From the NCBI GenBank assembly GCA_030686995.1, contig CM060708.1, positions 260,342,044-260,406,043 of the forward strand: a stretch of DNA of 64,000 nucleotides, written 5' to 3'. Below the pieces are notes generated by a model. The model worked only from the letters and a program-made list of their open reading frames with translations, made no database searches and was not told the origin of the DNA. Shown here piece by piece: positions 58,585 through 64,000 of this stretch; position 1 is the first letter of the stretch; every line of letters begins with the position of its first letter. A program made the translations under genes and the position numbers. This stretch comes from Artemisia argyi (Eukaryota > Streptophyta > Magnoliopsida > Asterales > Asteraceae).

Positions 58585-61568
58585 TGTCACACCCCCAAAA
58601 TACCTGAATGGCAGCGGAATGGAATGCCTGAGGGTGTAACGGTCATAGCACCACAAACAAGGATATATTGAACGACCTAAAGTGTCGTTTGGAAAATACA
58701 TCATTTGATTCATTCAAAATATTCAAAGTTATAAAACATAGGTCCCAAAAGTTGGAAAAGGTTTAAGGAAATAATTTAGTACAATCAAACGATAGTTCAT
58801 AAGTGCATGAAATCCAAAAAAAGACGCGTCATCCTTGATACGCAAAATGACTCCATGCATGCCATGAGAATATGCCTTAGTTACCTGAGAAATACATTGC
58901 GAAAATGGTCAACATAAAGTTGGTGAATAATCATAGGTTTATAGGTAAATTGTATGTACATAAGCCACAAGTATAAAGTAAAGTGACAAAATGTCAAAAA
59001 GATACATTGTCTCTTAAGCTCATGACCCCGAAGCTAGACGTTACTTGGCCCCAAAGGAGTGTTTACCAGACACTCTAATATATTAGAAATGAAATGCATT
59101 CATTTTCCTTATGGAGCAACCCAAACACGAATGGAGGAGTCACCCTCGATAGATCTATACACTCACTCTCGCTTGCATCTTAATTAACGGTCCATGATAA
59201 TAAAAGGGGACTTAATGTGGTAGTAAGGCAACTTAAGCAATGTACGAAATTTAATACTTGGGCATGTACGAAAAATAATTGTACAATGTATTCTCCCCCG
59301 TGGGATTTGAAATCAAATAAGTAATTAAAACGGGGCTAAGAAGACTCACCTCAAAATGATGGTACAAAGATGGTACAATGATGTAAAAGTAGTCGGGACA
59401 ATGAGGCGCGAACACTAGCCGCAACCTAAATGAATAATCGCGATCTAATTTAGATCAAGCCGTAATGTAATGGATGCACATGCACATGATACCTATACCA
59501 CTCGTAATTTGGAAATACTAGTTATCATCATAGTAAAATAGTTTCCATACTTAGGAAAAATAAGTCCATATATAGAAGTATATAACTTGTCGTATTATCT
59601 CGTATGAAAATGTTAGCGTTAAATTCCTCGTCTTGAAGACCTTAAAATAACGTCGTTAAGTCGTATAAATATTCTCTTGGGTCATACGTATTCATTTGTT
59701 AAGAATATAGTCCTTAGTAACATTTCTAGAAAATATACCATTTAGTGCGTAAGTTATTATTTTTATTTGTGACCATATATATATATATATAGTTTTGACG
59801 ATGTTAAAACGGGTATAACTTGGTCATTTTAAGCTCATTTTCCTTGTTCTTTATATCCACGGATTCGTTTTTGTATATACTAATATATTTTTGATAACTC
59901 GGCTCCTCTAGGTTACGTTTAACACCTCTTTTTGTCCGTCGAAAACTGCCAAACAGCATGCAGTTTTTATAAAAATAGTTTTCGTCGTTAAATTTGCAAA
60001 AATCGTATCTCCTTCGTTATAAGCTCGTTTTAATCCGTTCTTTCGCCTAAAGTTTCGTTTTTGAAAGTATTTTCTAAATCTTTGGTCAAAATTTAACCAC
60101 CATCTACTGATTTTCCCATGAATTAAAAATAGGGACAGTAGGTATTTCTATTGTTTCAAAAATCATTTCTAGGGTTCTAATCTAGTTCCATCTTCAATCA
60201 AACCACTTTCAATCACCACAAAACTAGTCTAATCCTACCATACACCTTCTTAGGGTGTCATGGGTCCTTAAACATCATCAATCCACTAGGTCTAACAAGG
60301 GTTTCTCATGTTTTCATTTCTAGGGCTCAAAGTTAAATATGTACAAAATAGAGTGGTATAAACCATTATATGCATGAGTTCTTGTAAGAAAAGTATATAA
60401 CCATAGTAATAACTTGTAAAAATTATAAAAATGAGTTTGTTAACTTACTTGAAGGTTTAGGGAGTTTACATGATGAAAACCTACTAGTCCTTGAGTTTCT
60501 ATCTCAAAACTCCAACAAGGATGACTAAGTGAACAATTTTACACTATGATCTTTGAAAAATTGATGTTCTTGCTTCTTGATTCACCCTAGGCCGAGCACA
60601 CCATGGAGAGGAAATGAGAGAAAAACTTACTTGCACTTTGGATAATTATTTGTGAGAAATGGGATGAAATGGTTTATTATATAGTTAGAGACAATAGTTA
60701 GGTTAGCATTTAATTTGGTTGGTGAGGTTTAAGCTTATTAGGACCAAGGGGGGGGGGGGGGGGGGTTGGCCGGCGCAAAAAGGAGGGAAAGGGGGGGGGG
60801 GTTGTCTTGGGTTTTAATTAGAAAGTTAGTGGTAGTATTATGTAGTGTTAGTTTTAGGTTTTATCGGGTACCGGGTTTGTTAGAAATAAATTTTATTGAA
60901 GTTATTCGGGACATAATAAAGTCGTAAAAATATGTCGGGTACAAGTACGGAGAGTTTGGGTGATTATTGTTTAGTTTCTACGAAAACCGTCGTTATTAAA
61001 TTAGACGTACAATACGTAATAAATAAATTTCCAAAATACCGGGTAAATTAATATTATAATTTTTATATTATTAAAATGAATATAAAAATATATTGGGATA
61101 ATAGTCGGGAGTGTCGGACATGTTAGTCACATTTATAGTTCGTGTATTAGTGTTTATTTAAAATAAACATACGTAAATCGTTAATTATACCAAAAGTATT
61201 AATTTAGTTATCCTACGAGTGGAATAGTATGCAAGTGCCCTAATGATGATATGCAGACTATTTCTAGTCCGTATGAAATGTCCCTGATAATAATGCATGA
61301 ATTCGCTCCTGAACCAATACGGTTACGCGAATTTGAATACTCGTAAACTAAATTTACGATGACATGAGTAATGCACGTGAATAGTGGTTTTCTCTCGGAA
61401 ATGAATAGTGTCAAGTGAATAGTAAAATTTTTGAATGTTTCTCGGAATGTCAAATTGACCTAAAAAATGATGAATAGTAAAACGATGAATAGTGATCGAT
61501 GAATAGTAATTTGTGAGTAGTAGAATGTCGAAGTTCGGAAAAATGACCTGAAATTGTGGGGTGTGATA
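58585..61568 (-). repeat. Tekay 3' LTR
   Basis: 2984 bp. Plus-orientation ends are TGTCACACCCCC and GGGGTGTGATA, so one terminus has TA where TG is expected in element sense. Contains G-runs of 18 (60748-60765) and 11 (60791-60801). Element-sense start (CACAATTTCAGGT and repeated ACTATTCA) and end (ATTCCGCTGC, GGGGGTGT) resemble the LARD LTR. Confidence 0.88.
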
Positions 61569-61602
61569 GTCGCCCATCCAAAAAGGAATTCAGTCCCTGA
61601 AT

Positions 61603-62985
61603 TCAGTTAGTGTTGGTCTCGGCAATAGGCTTGGTGGAAAGTTGTGGATACTTGCGTCGCATTTGGTCTTCTCGTTCCCAAGTAAACTCGGGTCCTCTTC
61701 GAGAATTCCAGCGAACCTTCACGATCGGAATTCGACTTTGTTTCAACTGTTTGATCTCGCGGTCCATTATTTCAACTGGTTCTTCCACAAAGTTAAGCTT
61801 GTCATCGAGTTGCATTTCTTCTAATGGTATAATGGCAGACTCGTCCGAAAGACATTTCTTGAGGTTCGAAACATGAAACGTGTTGTGTACGTTGCTAAGT
61901 TCTGACGGAAGTTCAAGTTTGTAAGCTACGGGACCAATCCTTTCCAGTATCTTAAACGGACCAATGTATCTCGGGTTTAACTTCCCGCGTTTTCCAAATC
62001 GTATCACGCCCTTCCAAGGCGAGACTTTCAACATGACTCTGTCTCCGACCTGAAACTCCAATGGTTTGCGTCGAACATCTGCGTAGCTTTTCTGTCGACT
62101 TCTAGCAGTTTCGAGTCTCTCTCGAATCTGAATTATCTTTTCTGTTGTTTCTTGAACCATCTCCGGGCCAGTACATTGTACTTCACCGACTTCGGCCCAA
62201 CAAACTGGAGATCGACACTTACGACCATAAAGTGCCTCGAATGGTGCTGCTTTAATGCTCGAATGGTAACTGTTGTTGTAGGAAAACTCGATCAACGGCA
62301 AATGGTTAGCCCAACCATTTCCAAAGTCAATCACATATGCTCGTAGCTTGTCCTCAAGTGTCTGAATAGTTCTCTTGCTCTGACCATCGGTCTGAGGATG
62401 GTAAGCAGTGCTCATGTCTAACTTGGATCCAAAAGAATCTTGTAATGACCGCCAAAAGTTTGAAGTAAAACGACTATCTCTGTCGGAAATGATGGAAACT
62501 GGTGCACCGTGTCTTAAGACTATTTCCTTGACATAAAGTCTAGCAAGTTGTTCCATAGAATAAGTCTCTCTAATGGGTATGAAATGAGTTGATTTGGTAA
62601 GACGATCAACAATTACCCAAATAGCATCGTAACCTCCTGACGTCTTAGGATGTTTAGTGACAAAGTCCATAGTAATACATTCCCACTTCCATTGTGGAAT
62701 CTCTGGTTGTTGAAGTAACCCTGACGGTTTCTGGTACTCGGCTTTCACTTTAGCACAAGTAAGACATTTGCTGACATACGTAGCTATTTCTGCTTTCATG
62801 TTCGGCCACCAATAAAGCTTTTTGAGATCCTGATACATCTTATCAGAACCTGGATGGATAGAGTACTTCGACTTGTGTGATTCATGCATAATCAATTCTC
62901 GCACTCCACCATAGAGTGGTACCCAACTTCGGTCCTTGAAGCATAACACTCCATCTGATCTCTTTACAAAGCCATTTCGCTTTCT
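61603..62985 (-). pseudogene. Tekay integrase with chromodomain-like C-terminus, active-site Glu replaced
   Basis: Zinc-binding region H-E-S-H-K-S and C-L-T-C-A-K; first Asp in I-T-M-D-F-V-T, second in [10 protein letters not shown]. In the third motif, [17 protein letters not shown], Lys (codon 62374-62376, AAG) stands where the catalytic Glu belongs; one G-to-A change would explain it. The C-terminus has [10 protein letters not shown] and ends with [19 protein letters not shown], the chromodomain-related tail of Tekay elements. Upstream, the frame differs from the RNase H ORF by one base; the switch lies near 62964-62990. Confidence 0.92.
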
Positions 62986-64000
62986 GGCATACCATAAATT
63001 TTCTCGTGTGGTCGTTTTTCTTCTTTGAGAGCCTCAATCTGAGCTTCTAGAATTTTTGATGGTAGTGGCGAAATGATAGTCATTCCCAATGACCTAACTC
63101 TCAAAGGTTTGAGTCGTTCTTTTCGGCTAAGTGCATCTGCTACAACATTAGCTTTTCCTGGGTGATATCGGATTTCACAATCGTAATCACTCAACAACTC
63201 TAGCCAACGACGTTGTCTCATGTTGAGTTCCTTCTGATCAAGTATATGCTGTAAGCTCTTGTGGTCGGTAAAAATTACGCACTTAGTACAATAAAGGTAG
63301 TGTCTCCAAATCTTGAGTGCAAAAACTACCGCACCCAACTCCAAGTCGTGCGTAGTGTAATTCTTCTCGTGTATCTTAAGCTGTCTAGATGCATAAGCTA
63401 TCACCTTCTCGTTTTGCATTAGCACAGCTCCAAGTCCTTGATGCGAAGCATCGCAATATACCACAAAGTTCTCAATACCTTCAGGTAGTGACAAAATCGG
63501 TGCGCTACAAAGCTTTTGTTTCAATAATTGAAATGCGGACTCTTGTTTTTCTCCCCACTCGTACTTTTCATTCTTTTGTGTCAGCTTCGTCAACGACTTC
63601 GCTATCTTAGAAAACCCTTCAATAAACCTTCTGTAATATCCAGCAAGTCCTAGGAATTGATGAATTTCCGTAGGAGACTTGGGCGTAGCCCAATCCTTAA
63701 CTGCCTCGATCTTTGCTGGGTCGACTTTTAATCCTTGGCTATCAATGACATGGCCAAGAAATTGAACTCTTCGTATCCAAAAATCATACTTAGAAAATTT
63801 GGCATACAATTGCTCCTTCTTGAGTAGTTCCAGGATTGTTCTGAGGTGTTCTTCGTGATCTTCCTTACTCTTGGAATAAATCAAGATATCGTCAATGAAT
63901 ACGATCACAAACTTATCAAGATACGGTTTGCACACCCTATTCATGAGATCCATAAATACCGCAGGTGCGTTGGTTAATCCGAAAGGCATCACTTGAAACT
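62964..64000 (-). pseudogene. Tekay reverse transcriptase (partial) and RNase H
   Basis: The frame is open to the right edge ([12 protein letters not shown]). RT has the catalytic F-I-D-D and F-L-G-H-V-I; RNase H has [32 protein letters not shown] and T-D-H-K-S-L-Q, then [14 protein letters not shown]. All acidic catalytic residues of the visible part are kept. It ends at a TAA (62964-62966) produced by a frameshift before the integrase. The 5' end is truncated by the window. Confidence 0.93.

Larger units (their letters stand above)
58585..64000 (-). mobile_element. Tekay-type chromovirus (Ty3-gypsy), 3' half
   Basis: On the minus strand: RT (partial, enters from the right edge), RNase H, integrase with C-terminal chromodomain-like module, purine-rich segment and 3' LTR (61568-58585). 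The 5' LTR, gag and protease lie outside the window. It interrupts the 5' LTR of Athila copy B; TCACC (58580-58584) is the candidate target duplication. A frameshift between RNase H and integrase and a mutated integrase active site make it inactive. Confidence 0.9.

Overview
This window is repeat-dominated nuclear DNA from a flowering plant, most likely Asteraceae. The evidence is Ty3-gypsy and Ty1-copia-type retrotransposons of plant lineages, a chalcone-synthase-type pseudogene with the plant intron position, and accessory transposon ORFs that I associate with composite genomes. The family call is inference from remembered resemblance, not a search. I see no intact host gene, rRNA, tRNA gene or CRISPR array. 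Nearly all coding capacity is transposon-derived and broken.

Layout. 1-3577: 3' part of an Athila-lineage gypsy element (+ strand) with a 1406-bp LTR. 3578-9735: low-copy-looking DNA with decayed fragments of three unrelated host genes in one orientation (VDAC/porin, TAF8-like, poly(A)-binding protein) and a Helitron-like 3' end at 6831-6860. 9735-20276: Tat-lineage gypsy element on the - strand, with dual RNase H, a Transposase_28-like intron-containing gene on the opposite strand, and a rearranged 3' LTR. 20518-23435: a CACTA-type terminus, then exon 2 of a chalcone-synthase-like pseudogene, then AT-rich DNA. 23436-32825: a complete non-coding LTR element (LARD) with 3.6-kb LTRs and a perfect 5-bp target duplication. 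34477-45837: two copies, in opposite orientation, of one non-autonomous copia-like family. It carries a gag and two accessory ORFs, and I find no pol. 45838-64000: a nest. Athila copy A contains Athila copy B, whose 5' LTR contains a Tekay-type chromovirus that runs off the right edge.

How the parts work together. In each autonomous family gag, protease, RT/RNase H and integrase would form one polyprotein driven from the 5' LTR; here each has nonsense codons or frameshifts. The LARD has primer site, purine tract and LTR promoters but no proteins, so it must have been mobilised in trans; its LTR ends resemble those of the Tekay element in the same window. By eye the LARD LTRs differ at about 16 positions in 3.6 kb, whereas the Athila B LTR pieces differ by about 2% over 750 bp, so the LARD is the younger insertion.

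Most interesting points. (1) The copia-like family has the same GC-rich palindrome array (CCCCTTAA...TTAAGGGG) upstream of its LTR promoter and upstream of both accessory genes. (2) Athila LTRs carry six or seven TGACGSCGTCA-type sites just upstream of the TATA box in all four copies. (3) The Tat antisense gene has its own TATA box and three short GT-AG introns. (4) The Tekay integrase has Lys in place of the catalytic Glu. Several frameshifts lie in or next to homopolymers and could be read errors.
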